A stretch of DNA of 64,000 nucleotides, from NCBI RefSeq assembly GCF_051967575.1, contig NZ_JBQCJW010000018.1:3222-67221 (forward strand), given 5' to 3'. This DNA comes from Solibacillus silvestris_B (GTDB lineage Bacteria; Bacillota; Bacilli; Bacillales_A; Planococcaceae). The notes under the pieces were generated by a model. It did not search any database and was not told where the DNA came from. It saw only the letters and a program-made list of their open reading frames with translations. Position numbers and translations under genes: made by a program. Of this stretch, positions 53,412-62,817 are shown piece by piece (position 1 is the first letter of the stretch; each line of letters starts with the position of its first letter).

Positions 53412-54974
53412 TCAATGGCTATCCGCATAGACATTCACTCGATTGCGCCCTTCTTGCTTCGCTGCATACAAAGCTGTATCTGCTTTATGCAGCAGCTGAT
53501 AGAGTGTTTCCCCTGTCCATTCCTTTACTTCAGCAATTCCAATGCTTAAAGTAGCCGAAATACTTCCCTCTGTAGTAATAAGCGGCTCCATCTCCACGGT
53601 TCTGCGAAGTCGGTTTCCTAATGCCTCGCCTTCTGATTCTTTGTATCCCTTCATTGCAATGACGAATTCCTCCCCGCCGTAACGAGCGAAGAAGTGCCCT
53701 TCCTGCAATTGAGTTTGGCAAACCTTTACGACGTGCACGAGCAATTGGTCACCAACATGATGGCCATACGTATCATTCACCCGCTTAAAAAAATCGATAT
53801 CCATTAACATGATTGTAAATGGAGAGGACATTTCTTTTGCCGCCATAAAATCCTGCTCACATTGCTGCAAAAATGCGCGCCGATTATAAATCTTTGTAAG
53901 CTCGTCATAATAAGCCTGCTGCTCCAATTGTACTTGCAGCCTTTTGACCTCTGTCATATCGGTAAAGACTAATAACAGACCTTTGCTATTGTTCGCTTGG
54001 TCCAATGATGTAGTACGCACCTGATAAATACGCTCTGAATCATCGGATGCCAGTCTTAATTCCTGATTGTGCACAATATCGGTCCCTAATTTGAATGGCA
54101 GGGCATCTCCTGTCTGCTCCGTCCAAATCTCACCGAAATTCCTGCCGAGCATTGATTTATCCAACTGTGGCAATATTGCTTTGCAAGCTTGATTGAACTC
54201 AATAAGCCTGTATGATTCATCCACCACTATAGCGCCATCATTTATGCTGTTGAATATCGTGTTTTTGGCAATCGGCATAATTGTAAACAGCCGGGATGTG
54301 CTGATAGACCATAAATACAGCAGCGAAGAAAGCCATAAAACCATTGGAACCGGGTCAATTCCTGCAGGTGTCGCTCCTATCAAATACAGAAACGCCGTCA
54401 GCATCGGAACAAACTGACCGAACATTAACGCAATAAGCTGCGGACGATATGCCTTAGCCGTTTCTTTCCAGTGAGAGATTAACAGTATAAAAGCTACAAA
54501 CATGCAGGCAAATGTGTACACACCATGGACAATATACCAAACGCCAATCTCCTGATAAACGTAAGGAGCCCCTAAATCCGGGTCCAGTTCAAACACTCGG
54601 TAATGAAGATGATGCCAGTTATTCGTCGCCACCATTATAATTGTAATAAAAGGTATAAGGAGCATGAGAATATTTCTTTTTACTGTCACGTTAATGCCTA
54701 AATAGGTCATAATAAATAATAATCCTAAAGGTGAAGACAATGGCATCCCTACATAAAGGATGATTGTCCAAAAATTGATTTGCCCAAGTGTCGTAGAGAT
54801 TAAGCTCATAGCCGAAGCAAAACAATAAATGCCTATCGCTGCTGTATAAAAAATAAAATAGTTTGCGATATTCGTATAGTTATGACGTTTCTTAAATGCA
54901 TAGAGACATAAGTACAAATTAAGCACGCCTGATGTACAAACAAGCGTAATATACATGGTCAATTGCGAACCCAT
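53412..54974 (-). CDS. Membrane diguanylate cyclase (7TM-PAS-GGDEF)
   Basis: Makes the second messenger c-di-GMP. Seven N-terminal helices (about 5-225) of the histidine-kinase N-terminal 7TM type, a PAS domain (about 230-345), then a GGDEF domain. The GGDEF domain starts YYDELTKIYNRRAFL and carries the active signature ARYGGEEFVIAM with MDIDFFKRVNDTYGH upstream. No RxxD inhibitory site is visible five residues before GGEEF. 520 residues, complete. The sensed signal is unknown. Confidence 0.92.
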   Translation of the reverse strand: MGSQLTMYITLVCTSGVLNLYLCLYAFKKRHNYTNIANYFIFYTAAIGIYCFASAMSLISTTLGQINFWTIILYVGMPLSSPLGLLFIMTYLGINVTVKRNILMLLIPFITIIMVATNNWHHLHYRVFELDPDLGAPYVYQEIGVWYIVHGVYTFACMFVAFILLISHWKETAKAYRPQLIALMFGQFVPMLTAFLYLIGATPAGIDPVPMVLWLSSLLYLWSISTSRLFTIMPIAKNTIFNSINDGAIVVDESYRLIEFNQACKAILPQLDKSMLGRNFGEIWTEQTGDALPFKLGTDIVHNQELRLASDDSERIYQVRTTSLDQANNSKGLLLVFTDMTEVKRLQVQLEQQAYYDELTKIYNRRAFLQQCEQDFMAAKEMSSPFTIMLMDIDFFKRVNDTYGHHVGDQLLVHVVKVCQTQLQEGHFFARYGGEEFVIAMKGYKESEGEALGNRLRRTVEMEPLITTEGSISATLSIGIAEVKEWTGETLYQLLHKADTALYAAKQEGRNRVNVYADSH

Positions 54975-55127
54975 TGTTGGTTACCCTCTCTTAGTTAACA
55001 CTTTTTAATTTAACTGTAGCATATTATAAAAAATAAATGGATACTTTATTTACTAGATAAGGGAAACGTAAAACAACCAAATTCAAGAAAATCATTTATG
55101 TTGTGACATCTTATTTTTGAAATAAAA

Positions 55128-55192
55128 AGAGTACCCCAAACTAATGTTAGAGGACTGTAAATCAGTCTTACAACATCAATCTGAGGTACTCT
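55128..55192 (-). terminator. Terminator 3' of the interrupted small gene
   Basis: AGAGTACC pairs with GGTACTCT, with partial pairing inside (CAACAT region), followed by TTTTTATTT on the minus strand. Confidence 0.7.
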
Positions 55193-55200
55193 CCTAGCTT

Positions 55201-55377
55201 TTATTCTGCAGTATTTCCTTTAAAACCTTTCATAGGCAAGTGATCTATCCCTAATTTTGCTAATTGAGCTTCTGCATCATCGATAAGGTCTTAAGCTTTT
55301 TCCTTTGTAGCATCGTCTAAATCAGCCAGGAAACCACTATGGCGCCCATCATCACCTTTTATTGTGTAATGAATCAT
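55201..55377 (-). pseudogene. 58-codon gene interrupted by TAA
   Basis: From ATG 55377 the minus strand reads IHYTIKGDDGRHSGFLADLD and on to EKA, then TAA (55293-55291). It continues in frame DLIDDAEAQLAKLGIDHLPM and ends at TAA 55203-55201. One codon change in 59; both halves have coding character and a good terminator follows. No clear ribosome binding site. Family not recognised. Confidence 0.6.
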
Positions 55378-55520
55378 CAATCAGTCAAAAAGATTATCAG
55401 CACCATCCTACTAATACAATAGTTCGGAAAAATGAAATCCATATCCAGTAAATTCGGTATAATAAATCTATCATGTTTATTTTACGGTTGTAATGAAGCA
55501 CTTGGAGAGGATATACATAT

Positions 55521-55994
55521 ATGAAAATAACACGAATAATCAAATATAATTTAATCCGTCTGTTCCGGCTTAAATCTGGTCCACATCAAGTATCGCTAGG
55601 GGTGACTATCGGTTTTATCCCTAGCTGGCTTCCTACCTTTGGGTTGGGCCCCGTTCTTTCCGTTAGTATGGCAAGACTCGTGAAGGCGAATACCGTTTCA
55701 GCACTTGTCGGTGGTGTCATGGGAACTCTTATTTGGCCGCTCCTTTTCTTCTTAAATTATAAGATCGGGAGCTTACTATTGGATAGAAAAACAAGAATAG
55801 ATGAACTTGAAGAAGTAGAATACATAGATGCTATCGAACATACTTATACAGGAATTGTTAGTTCCCATTCCAGTGGATTCATATTTCTGACAGGAGCATT
55901 GTTCAATATACTCATTTCCTCAGTCCTAATTTACATAATAGTGTATGTAATATTTAAGAAGTACCGAGTGGGGATTTTAAATAGGATTAGATGA
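55521..55994 (+). CDS. DUF2062-family membrane protein
   Basis: 157 residues. The family signature is clear: a basic N-terminus (IKYNLIRLFRLKSGPHQVSL), then a helix beginning GVTIGFIPSWLPTFGLGPVLS, then N-x-V/A segments and a C-terminal hydrophobic pair. ATG behind GGAGAGG. Function of the family unknown. Confidence 0.85.
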   Translation: MKITRIIKYNLIRLFRLKSGPHQVSLGVTIGFIPSWLPTFGLGPVLSVSMARLVKANTVSALVGGVMGTLIWPLLFFLNYKIGSLLLDRKTRIDELEEVEYIDAIEHTYTGIVSSHSSGFIFLTGALFNILISSVLIYIIVYVIFKKYRVGILNRIR

Positions 55995-56160
55995 AAAATT
56001 TTCAAAGATCACTTTAGACCTGTAAAACTTAAAGCTCATTGTTGCGCTGTATTACCAGCAATTTAATATATGAACAAACACAGTAACGGCACCGTATCTC
56101 CATCGACAACGAGTATTATATAACATTTTTATGAATATTATGCTGAACGGGCCTGCAAAG

Positions 56161-56400
56161 TCAATTGCACGATTGCCGCGGGAATAAATGAGTAAAGCTT
56201 ATCGGTGGTACTCTAAGCGAAAGTTTAAGTTCTTGTTTGAAATGTTGTTCAAAATCGCCCAATGCATCTTCCACAGTTTTGTAACCTATTTCAGGATACA
56301 TTTTTTCATAAGGATCAGGCTTAACATTTACAGTTGCATATATGGTCAAGGAAAACAACAAACAAAATGAAATCAACAAAAGTGTAATAGATCTGGTCAT
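56161..56400 (-). CDS. Short secreted protein, probably truncated
   Basis: 79 residues: signal peptide (TLLLISFCLLFSLTIYATV) followed by an acidic segment (YKTVEDALGDFEQHFKQELK) and an abrupt PPISFTHLF ending. The pattern looks like the first third of a longer extracytoplasmic protein, so a downstream part may be lost. Weak ribosome binding site. Confidence 0.5.
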   Translation of the reverse strand: MTRSITLLLISFCLLFSLTIYATVNVKPDPYEKMYPEIGYKTVEDALGDFEQHFKQELKLSLRVPPISFTHLFPRQSCN

Positions 56401-56496
56401 CTTCTTTAACCTAGATGTATTTTAGGTGTAGTATTCCCAGTCTGATTAAAATTATCAAATTGACGTAGCTTGTTAAACTAATTCACTGCATTGTAA

Positions 56497-57442
56497 CTAT
56501 TTTACTTCCTTATCATTTTTATCCGTAATAATAATTTCGTATGGAATTTCTTCAATCGATAACTCTTCTCTTTTCAACTTTATGATTATATCTACATATT
56601 CTGCAATTTGATTGATCTTTTTATCGGGATTTCCGAACCATTTAGGTGAATCGATGTTAGTTTTAATAATAATTTGTAATGGTTCCGGATGGAATGAATA
56701 GGCAAACCCCCGATATTCTTCAAACCTCTTGTTCGTTTCTTCACTTATCGCACTAAGGATTGGCTGCCATTGTTGATCACGTATTGCACTTTCGCTTTTT
56801 TTTTCGAATCTTAACCGTATAATCAAAGTCCGTTTTTGATTGAATCATTTGACCGAAGATTTTTTCGAGTTCTTCAATTTCTTTACTGTACTCTAAATCT
56901 TCCTTCGTTCCTTGTATTTCAATAATGAATTCATTATTCGGATTCGTTAAGACTGAGTTAGAAGGGTATCCCTTTTCCTTTAATAAAGCCCTAATTTCTT
57001 CAACAACTTTCATCATAGAATTCCTTGACTTTTCATCTTCTTCGCTCAATGTAGGCAAAGGCAAGTTTTCCAAAGTGAGAAAATCTACTTTAAAATCTTG
57101 AAATCCAATCGTTTTTGCAGTATTATAAATGATCTTTTCAATGTCCATTTGATTGGCTTTTAAAAACGCTTTATCCGGAACCTGCACCGTTAAATTTCGC
57201 TCTTCATGTGAAAACCCTAAATTAACTTGATACCCATTATTGTTTAGCTCCTGTGAACCTATTGTCAGAAACTGTTCCAACTTCTTTTTTTCCGTTTTAG
57301 TTTCTTCCATACTTTTAACTAAAATATCCTCTAGTTTTTCCGTATTTACAGATGCTGACTTGTTTGATTCATTTTTAACTAACATATAAGATACCGAAAT
57401 GATGAATAACAACACAACAAAACCAGTTAATACTTTTTTCAA
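56497..57442 (-). pseudogene. Envelope protein split by an A9 frameshift
   Basis: Frame one (57442-56777) has an N-terminal helix and a helical/beta domain, ending in VKIRKKKRKCNT after nine As (complement of 56797-56805). With eight As the frame continues as KKSESAIRDQQWQPILSAIS through to ITDKNDKEVK at 56497, giving one protein of about 313 residues. The second part shares a pattern with the neighbour at 57593 (QIIIKTNID versus QIIIVHTSIKD). Either recently broken or switched by slippage. Family not recognised. Confidence 0.7.
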
Positions 57443-57592
57443 AATACCGCCTCCTTAATCTTTAATAAATTAAATACAATATCAACACACCCAATCCATA
57501 ATATGGAATAAATTTCTGTTCTTTCGTACAAAGTGCTCCCTATAAATAGTGAAAAACATAAAACCCTAAATTCCGAATTACCATCAAGAATC

Positions 57593-58225
57593 CTAATTAA
57601 TCACTTTTCCATTCATTTTCACTTTAATTTTAAAAGTTTTACTATTAGATACTGAATTCAATTCTTCTGAATGTAATATTTCATTTGCCTTTTCTTCAAT
57701 TTCTAGTGCAACTTTACGTGCATTTTTATCCGAATCTTTTATTGAAGTATGTACGATAATAATTTGCTGAGTATCAATACTTATTTGATCAACTACTTGA
57801 TAATTCCTAAGGCCTTTCATTAACGTCTTAAGTATGAACTGGTGTTCTTTATTGATCATTTCATCTGTATCACCAATCCAATCCCATCTTTCAAAAACAA
57901 CTATATAATCTTCTAATACAGTATTTTTAATGACACCTTCTGCAATAAATTCCATGTCCATTTTCACTGACTTTAAATAGCCTTCATCTCCCACTACTTG
58001 TATGACCAATTCTTTGTTTGGAGTCGTTTTGACGTCAACTCCTACATATTTCTTATGGAGCTTTACCATTAACTTTTTCAGTATAGATTCTTCTATAGTG
58101 TTCAAAGACTCTAGTTCTTCTACTTTTTCTCTGGAAGAATCAAATAGGAACGGGTTATTTAACAAGTTAAACGATGTTATTCCTACTATAAATATTCCAG
58201 CAGTTATCAATATCCTTTTTGACAT
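57593..58225 (-). CDS. Hypothetical membrane-anchored protein, related to its neighbour
   Basis: 210 residues from ATG 58225 behind AGGAGGTG; the upstream frame is excluded. One N-terminal helix (ILITAGIFIVGITSF), a short helical part, then two alpha-beta segments (VIQVVGDEGYLKSVKMDMEF; QQIIIVHTSIKDSDKNARK) and a final FKIKVKMNGKVIN strand. It appears paralogous to the split gene at 56497. Family not recognised. Confidence 0.7.
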   Translation of the reverse strand: MSKRILITAGIFIVGITSFNLLNNPFLFDSSREKVEELESLNTIEESILKKLMVKLHKKYVGVDVKTTPNKELVIQVVGDEGYLKSVKMDMEFIAEGVIKNTVLEDYIVVFERWDWIGDTDEMINKEHQFILKTLMKGLRNYQVVDQISIDTQQIIIVHTSIKDSDKNARKVALEIEEKANEILHSEELNSVSNSKTFKIKVKMNGKVIN

Positions 58226-58333
58226 ATAACACCTCCTGTAAAGAGGGTATGTCCCTTGCTCCAAGAAAAACACTATGTCCATGTTTATTTGAAAAATAAA
58301 GCACTTGGAAAATGACCCAATTCATTAAGAAAA

Positions 58334-58359
58334 GCGCATTTCTTGTTGCAGAAATGCGC
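58334..58359. repeat. Dispersed hairpin element
   Basis: GCGCATTTC, TTGTTGCA, GAAATGCGC followed by CCGTTCGCTGAAAACC: perfect 9-bp stem. Arm sequence differs from the 18936 copy but remains paired, a compensatory change. Confidence 0.7.
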
Positions 58360-58452
58360 CCGTTCGCTGAAAACCTTTATTAAACTAAGTACCCGTTTGT
58401 CTAAATTACATGTTCATAATATATTTTCTCCATCGATATACCCTTCAAACTT

Positions 58453-59916
58453 TTACGGTCTCTGCGGAATCGCCATATCTTCCCACGAATAATTGGGTGC
58501 AGTTGCAATCCATAGTGTATCTCCCATAATATCCACATCATTAACGATGAAATCAACCGCAACAAACACTTTTTCAGGTTTGCCTTCATCTTTCGTGTTG
58601 ATGGAATAAATAGCTTCTTCCCTATTTGTATATCCGAATAATTTCTCTCCTTTTTTAATAAATTTAAAGACCACTTCATCCACTTGCATTTTTGTCCAAT
58701 TTCCCTCTTGAAGTTGTCGGATCCAAATTCCACTTTTTGTTGTGATGAACAGCCTATTATTAATCACTTTCATATCTAGTGGTTCATCATTACTGTTCGG
58801 CATAGTGATTTCAATCCACCCATTACTTGTCTTTTGTAGAATCTTCCTTTCTTCTGTGAATCCTACCAAGTCACCATTCTCTGATATTTGAACCGCATCA
58901 AATGGTTTCGGGACTATAGCTTGTTCCCAACTCTCTCCTTGACTGGTCGTGTAGTAAATAGTTCCGCCTGACAGCACAGCTATATGGTTGTTGATTGAAT
59001 AATCGATGTTCTCAATTGCTTGGTCTAATGAAAGAATTTTCATTCCTTTACTTTTTGATGTTATACCAGCCCATAGCTCTTTTTCCGTTGCTGCAAATAA
59101 TTGGTCATTCCTATCAAACCATGCCTCTGTTACATAATTATCAGGCTGGAGTTCTGTCCATGTTTCTCCATTGTTATGGCTCCATTCAATAAAAGGTTGC
59201 TTGGTTGTACTAAATTGTGTTGGCTTTTTGTCTCCCCATACAACTACTTTTTTATTTCCAGTGACAATCCCCGTAATCGCCATCCCTTTTTTTATTAGGT
59301 TACCGGTATGATCTGTACCCATACGTTTGGATATTAATCCTCCGCCATATGGTAATTTATGAATGGCGCTGACCACATCTCCGTTTTGAGCATTGAACGA
59401 TATTCGGGTAAAATAATTATCTTGGTCAACCCCAATTACTGTAAGGATTGGAATACCTTCAATACTATTAAGTGTAAAATGGTATCCTGTTGCCCAATCT
59501 TTGCCTTTTTTAAGTCCAAATTTATCCTTTGCCAGTTCGAGAACATCAGAGCTATCCAATTTAATCTCATCGTAGGGTATTGCTGGACCCGGAGTTTGCC
59601 TATTCGGTCTAAACTCGGTGATTTTCTTTTCTGAAATACCAACCAGCACATAATCTTCTGTACCTGGAACTATAAAAATCATAAACCAATTAAAGCGTTT
59701 CCCTGTTTCTCCTCTTGAGCCTCCCATCTTTTCATCCACACTGTTGATACTTTCGAGTGTTGCGTTTACATTCCATTCTTTTGCTTTCCGGAGTCCAATA
59801 TTAATCGCTTCTTTTAGCGTAACTTCACCATCTGAAGCGATTCCTTCGCGATCAAATAAATTTCCAAAAACTAAAAAAATAACGAACAAACAAGCGAGTG
59901 CTTTTAAGAACCTCAA
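58453..59916 (-). CDS. Secreted PepSY-like/Asp-box repeat protein
   Basis: 487 residues. Start taken as TTG 59916, 8 bases from GGACGG in GGACGGTGATC; an ATG at 59952 is the alternative. N-terminal signal or anchor helix (RFLKALACLFVIFLVFG), then two PepSY-like alpha-beta units (VTLKEAINIGLRKAKEWN; SSDVLELAKDKFGLKKG). A propeller-like region follows, with Asp-box motifs SHNNGETW and TSQGESW. Probably a cell-surface protein; no catalytic residues assigned. Confidence 0.7.
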   Translation of the reverse strand: MRFLKALACLFVIFLVFGNLFDREGIASDGEVTLKEAINIGLRKAKEWNVNATLESINSVDEKMGGSRGETGKRFNWFMIFIVPGTEDYVLVGISEKKITEFRPNRQTPGPAIPYDEIKLDSSDVLELAKDKFGLKKGKDWATGYHFTLNSIEGIPILTVIGVDQDNYFTRISFNAQNGDVVSAIHKLPYGGGLISKRMGTDHTGNLIKKGMAITGIVTGNKKVVVWGDKKPTQFSTTKQPFIEWSHNNGETWTELQPDNYVTEAWFDRNDQLFAATEKELWAGITSKSKGMKILSLDQAIENIDYSINNHIAVLSGGTIYYTTSQGESWEQAIVPKPFDAVQISENGDLVGFTEERKILQKTSNGWIEITMPNSNDEPLDMKVINNRLFITTKSGIWIRQLQEGNWTKMQVDEVVFKFIKKGEKLFGYTNREEAIYSINTKDEGKPEKVFVAVDFIVNDVDIMGDTLWIATAPNYSWEDMAIPQRP

Positions 59917-60237
59917 AATGATCACCGTCCTATTACTAATAGGTACATACATTAATGCGCCTATTAATAAGGTTGGTGTAATTACTTCGTTATATCCTAC
60001 TTAAATTCAATATAAGCAAACAAAAAAATCCCTAAAAATAGGAGCACTTTTAGCAATCAGTGAAGGCTTTTGAAACAAAGGCATAAAAGATATTGCTCAC
60101 CTATGTCTGGATGCATCAGTAAAATAGAACTGCATGATATGAAAGGTAAAATGGTCATTGACATGGTAAAATAAAGAGTTGTAGAACCAGGAGGATTGGG
60201 GAATCCCGGACCTCGTTAAAGTAGAGAGGATTAAACT

Positions 60238-60957
60238 ATGGATAGAAAAAGAATGAGTAAGAAAAAGAAAAGAAAACCGAAAACACAAACTCTTTCCAGT
60301 TTTGGAAAAGGAGGTGGAAACAGGGAAAAAGAAGATAGGCAAAGAGGCAGAGCACCATTTTTGGCATTCGGTTGTTTAGGTATCTTCATTTTAGGTTTCG
60401 CAGTATTTCTCCTATATGATGCATACCTGTTCGACTATTTGGAAGATACTAACTGGCTAGCACCTCAAATAAATTTGTACTTCTCTCTTTTCGTTTTCTT
60501 TTTAGTGCTAGGTTTATCTTTGTTTTCAGGGTTATTCTTTAAAAAGGCACGTAAAAAGATAGGTACTTACATAACAGCATTGATTGGGGCAGGTGTTCTG
60601 TGGTTAAGTGGACAGGCCTACATAGACGGAAAAGAGGCTATAGAAGATACAGAAAACTATAAAAGTGGAAATTACGCTACAGTAACAGGGGTAATTGAAG
60701 ACTACAGATTATTCATACCAAAGGGAAGCAGTGGTTACATAACATCAGTGACCATCAACGGAACTGGCTATGATGTTGAAGGGTATATCGGTGTGGATGA
60801 AGCAAAAGAAGGGGTAGGCAAATTGAAATTAAAGATCCATTACCTGCCCAAATCTAAATTTGCTATGATCGTAGAGTTTTATGACGAGAACGGTGATGTA
60901 GCAAAGATGGTTGATAAACGTACCTTGAAGGCACTTGAACAACACAAAAACGATTAA
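60238..60957 (+). CDS. Hypothetical membrane protein with basic N-terminus
   Basis: 239 residues. Very basic first 35 residues (RKRMSKKKKRKPK), three hydrophobic helices (about 42-62, 77-99, 110-127), then a soluble beta domain (YATVTGVIEDYR; GYITSVTINGTGYDVEG). ATG behind GAGAGGAT. Family not recognised; the C-terminal domain resembles small OB-like membrane-attached domains. Confidence 0.7.
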   Translation: MDRKRMSKKKKRKPKTQTLSSFGKGGGNREKEDRQRGRAPFLAFGCLGIFILGFAVFLLYDAYLFDYLEDTNWLAPQINLYFSLFVFFLVLGLSLFSGLFFKKARKKIGTYITALIGAGVLWLSGQAYIDGKEAIEDTENYKSGNYATVTGVIEDYRLFIPKGSSGYITSVTINGTGYDVEGYIGVDEAKEGVGKLKLKIHYLPKSKFAMIVEFYDENGDVAKMVDKRTLKALEQHKND

Positions 60958-61178
60958 TAATATGAGATAATATTTATTCTTACCAGCATCAAAATTAACT
61001 ACAACACAGTCTTTACTTGAACAGAAATAGTGATTTACATACGCATGTAAGTTACTATTGCAGCCGGTTTAAGTAATGACTGACTTTCTTGTAATCATTT
61101 TGCACTTTACGCCTATTCTCACTTCATTAACCTTATTACTACAGCAATCCATCGTTCTCCCACCTTTACTTATGATTT
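60958..61178. other. Intergenic, no gene recognised
   Basis: Nothing with coding character and no clear hairpin. Confidence 0.4.
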
Positions 61179-61352
61179 CTACAATCTGGCAACAGCCGGT
61201 TCCCCTTTTAACGCCATAGCCATTAGCGCTACACGCCATGTATGTTCAGCCACACTTTCCCTTCGACCATCAGAGAGCCAACTATGCCGTAATTCTTTCT
61301 TTAACACTTCTCCTAATTTAATTAACTCTAATGTATTTCTCAATTTATCCAT
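61179..61352 (-). pseudogene. Truncated HD-domain hydrolase (YfbR-like N-terminus)
   Basis: 57 codons from ATG 61352 (AAGGTG upstream) read LELIKLGEVLKKELRHSWLS, then DGRRESVAEHTWRVALMAMA, and stop at TAG after EPAVARL. The RHSW...ESVAEHTWR block is the opening of HD-domain 5'-deoxynucleotidase-like proteins. The HD metal motif and the rest (over 100 residues) are absent, so the product is almost surely inactive. Confidence 0.7.
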
Positions 61353-61391
61353 TTTCTTGTAACACCTTCAATTTTCAAGTTCTGCTCCCGA

Positions 61392-62021
61392 TTAGGGATT
61401 ATAATTATCAACTAATTCATAGCATCTTTCTTCTGTAAGATTTGCAAGCACAGACACATATTCCAAGTGTTCCTGTGTACCACCTTTATATTCCTGCGAT
61501 GCTGCCAATGCACTATCATCTCTATAGTTTATCCAGTTCCGTTGTTTTTCTCTTAATCGCTCCATCTCATCTGGCGGCAGTTGCTCCTTTAAAACTCCAT
61601 AAATTTCATTCAACAATTCATCCCAGATCTCCCATCTTTCGTTTTCCACTTTTTTCAAAGCAAATGTCGATGAGTCGGATGCTTCTAATTCGTCCACTTC
61701 ATTTTTAGTATCGTTTAATTTTTTGAGAAGTATTGTGTTTGTATCATTAGTTATCGGATTTTCGTCTTTACTGTCTGTATCGACTTTCCCTGCATTATTG
61801 GCGCTCTTTTCAACATCTACTGAAGAGTTTTCTGTTGTGTCTTTTTGTACATCTGTCAAGTTTTTATTTGATACGTTGTCATCTGAATCTTGAGCTGCTG
61901 TGTTATTTGATGACTCATTGTTTGAATTTGCACTTGACTCACTAGAGGAGTTTTCACAACCAACCAATATGACTAGTACTAGAGTAAATATTATCATTAC
62001 TATTCTTCTATCATTCCGCAA
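61392..62021 (-). CDS. Lipoprotein with DUF1311/LprI-like domain
   Basis: 209 residues. TTG start (62021) 8 bases from GGAGG. Lipobox LVGC (Cys22), then a ~75-residue low-complexity Ser/Asn/Asp linker. A C-terminal LprI-like domain follows (ERLREKQRNWINYRDDSALA; a conserved late Cys in EERCYELVDNY). LprI proteins are lysozyme inhibitors in mycobacteria; here a surface role is inferred only. Confidence 0.8.
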   Translation of the reverse strand: MRNDRRIVMIIFTLVLVILVGCENSSSESSANSNNESSNNTAAQDSDDNVSNKNLTDVQKDTTENSSVDVEKSANNAGKVDTDSKDENPITNDTNTILLKKLNDTKNEVDELEASDSSTFALKKVENERWEIWDELLNEIYGVLKEQLPPDEMERLREKQRNWINYRDDSALAASQEYKGGTQEHLEYVSVLANLTEERCYELVDNYNP

Positions 62022-62158
62022 TTTTAAAACCTCCTCATTGAAAATAATACTGTATACTCTACCCCATCAACAGAGATGGGTGAATTGAGAGAAAAATATT
62101 TCGTCTGTAAGAAAGCTTCCCTCCCCCTCTCTTGTACTAGCTGGCCTATTCTCAAGAA

Positions 62159-62186
62159 GACGCTTTTCTTATTTCAGAAAAGCGTC
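62159..62186. repeat. Dispersed hairpin element
   Basis: GACGCTTTTCT, TATTTC, AGAAAAGCGTC followed by TAATTGTTGATTCC; perfect 11-bp stem. Same layout as 58334 with different arms. Confidence 0.65.
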
Positions 62187-62227
62187 TAATTGTTGATTCC
62201 TATGACCTCACCAATATAAAGAAAATG

Positions 62228-62755
62228 TTATTTAGCTATAAAGCGTTCTACTTTGACAATCTGATCCATAGTAATTTTTGGAGTAACACCTTGCATCCAT
62301 CCATCCTCAAAATTGCCTGCCCATTCTTTAGGACGACTCTTAAGCCAATCCATATCGAATAACCGCTCCCATGTTTCTTTGATCTCATGAAATAAGTATC
62401 CACGTTTATCAAACTCATTAAATTCCATTTCATCAAAGGTAATTGGCCCTTTGTTTAATATAGAATGCCACTCTTCAAACGGAGACCAAAGAATATTCTC
62501 TTTCGGGATATCCAACTTTAAAATGACTCCTTTTGTTCCTTTTTTAAAAAGTCCCTGTTCATTGCGATTAACCCGTCGTTCCCATACCCATATTGGCGGT
62601 ACCTCGCTTTTATAATGAGGAAGCCGCTTTTCCATTTGATCCATCATCCACTTATATTCTTCCGGGAACATTGCATATTTAAAATTCCCCGTTAAGTATC
62701 CCTGTTCCCGCATTAATTTGTAGGTGCTTAGTCTTTGTACAGTATAAACAATCAT
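62228..62755 (-). CDS. DUF3841-like protein
   Basis: 175 residues from ATG 62755 behind GAGGGAG. Opens MIVYTVQRLSTYKLMREQGY and contains PIWVWERR, LKLDIPKENILWSPFEEWHS and EMEFNEFDKR, the pattern of DUF3841 proteins. Function unknown. 62 bp after the gene at 62818 on the same strand, so likely co-transcribed. Confidence 0.75.
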   Translation of the reverse strand: MIVYTVQRLSTYKLMREQGYLTGNFKYAMFPEEYKWMMDQMEKRLPHYKSEVPPIWVWERRVNRNEQGLFKKGTKGVILKLDIPKENILWSPFEEWHSILNKGPITFDEMEFNEFDKRGYLFHEIKETWERLFDMDWLKSRPKEWAGNFEDGWMQGVTPKITMDQIVKVERFIAK

Positions 62756-62817
62756 AACTTTCTCCCTCGTATGTAGTATTGCAATCCACAATAGAATAAC
62801 GACAAAATTCCAGTTTA

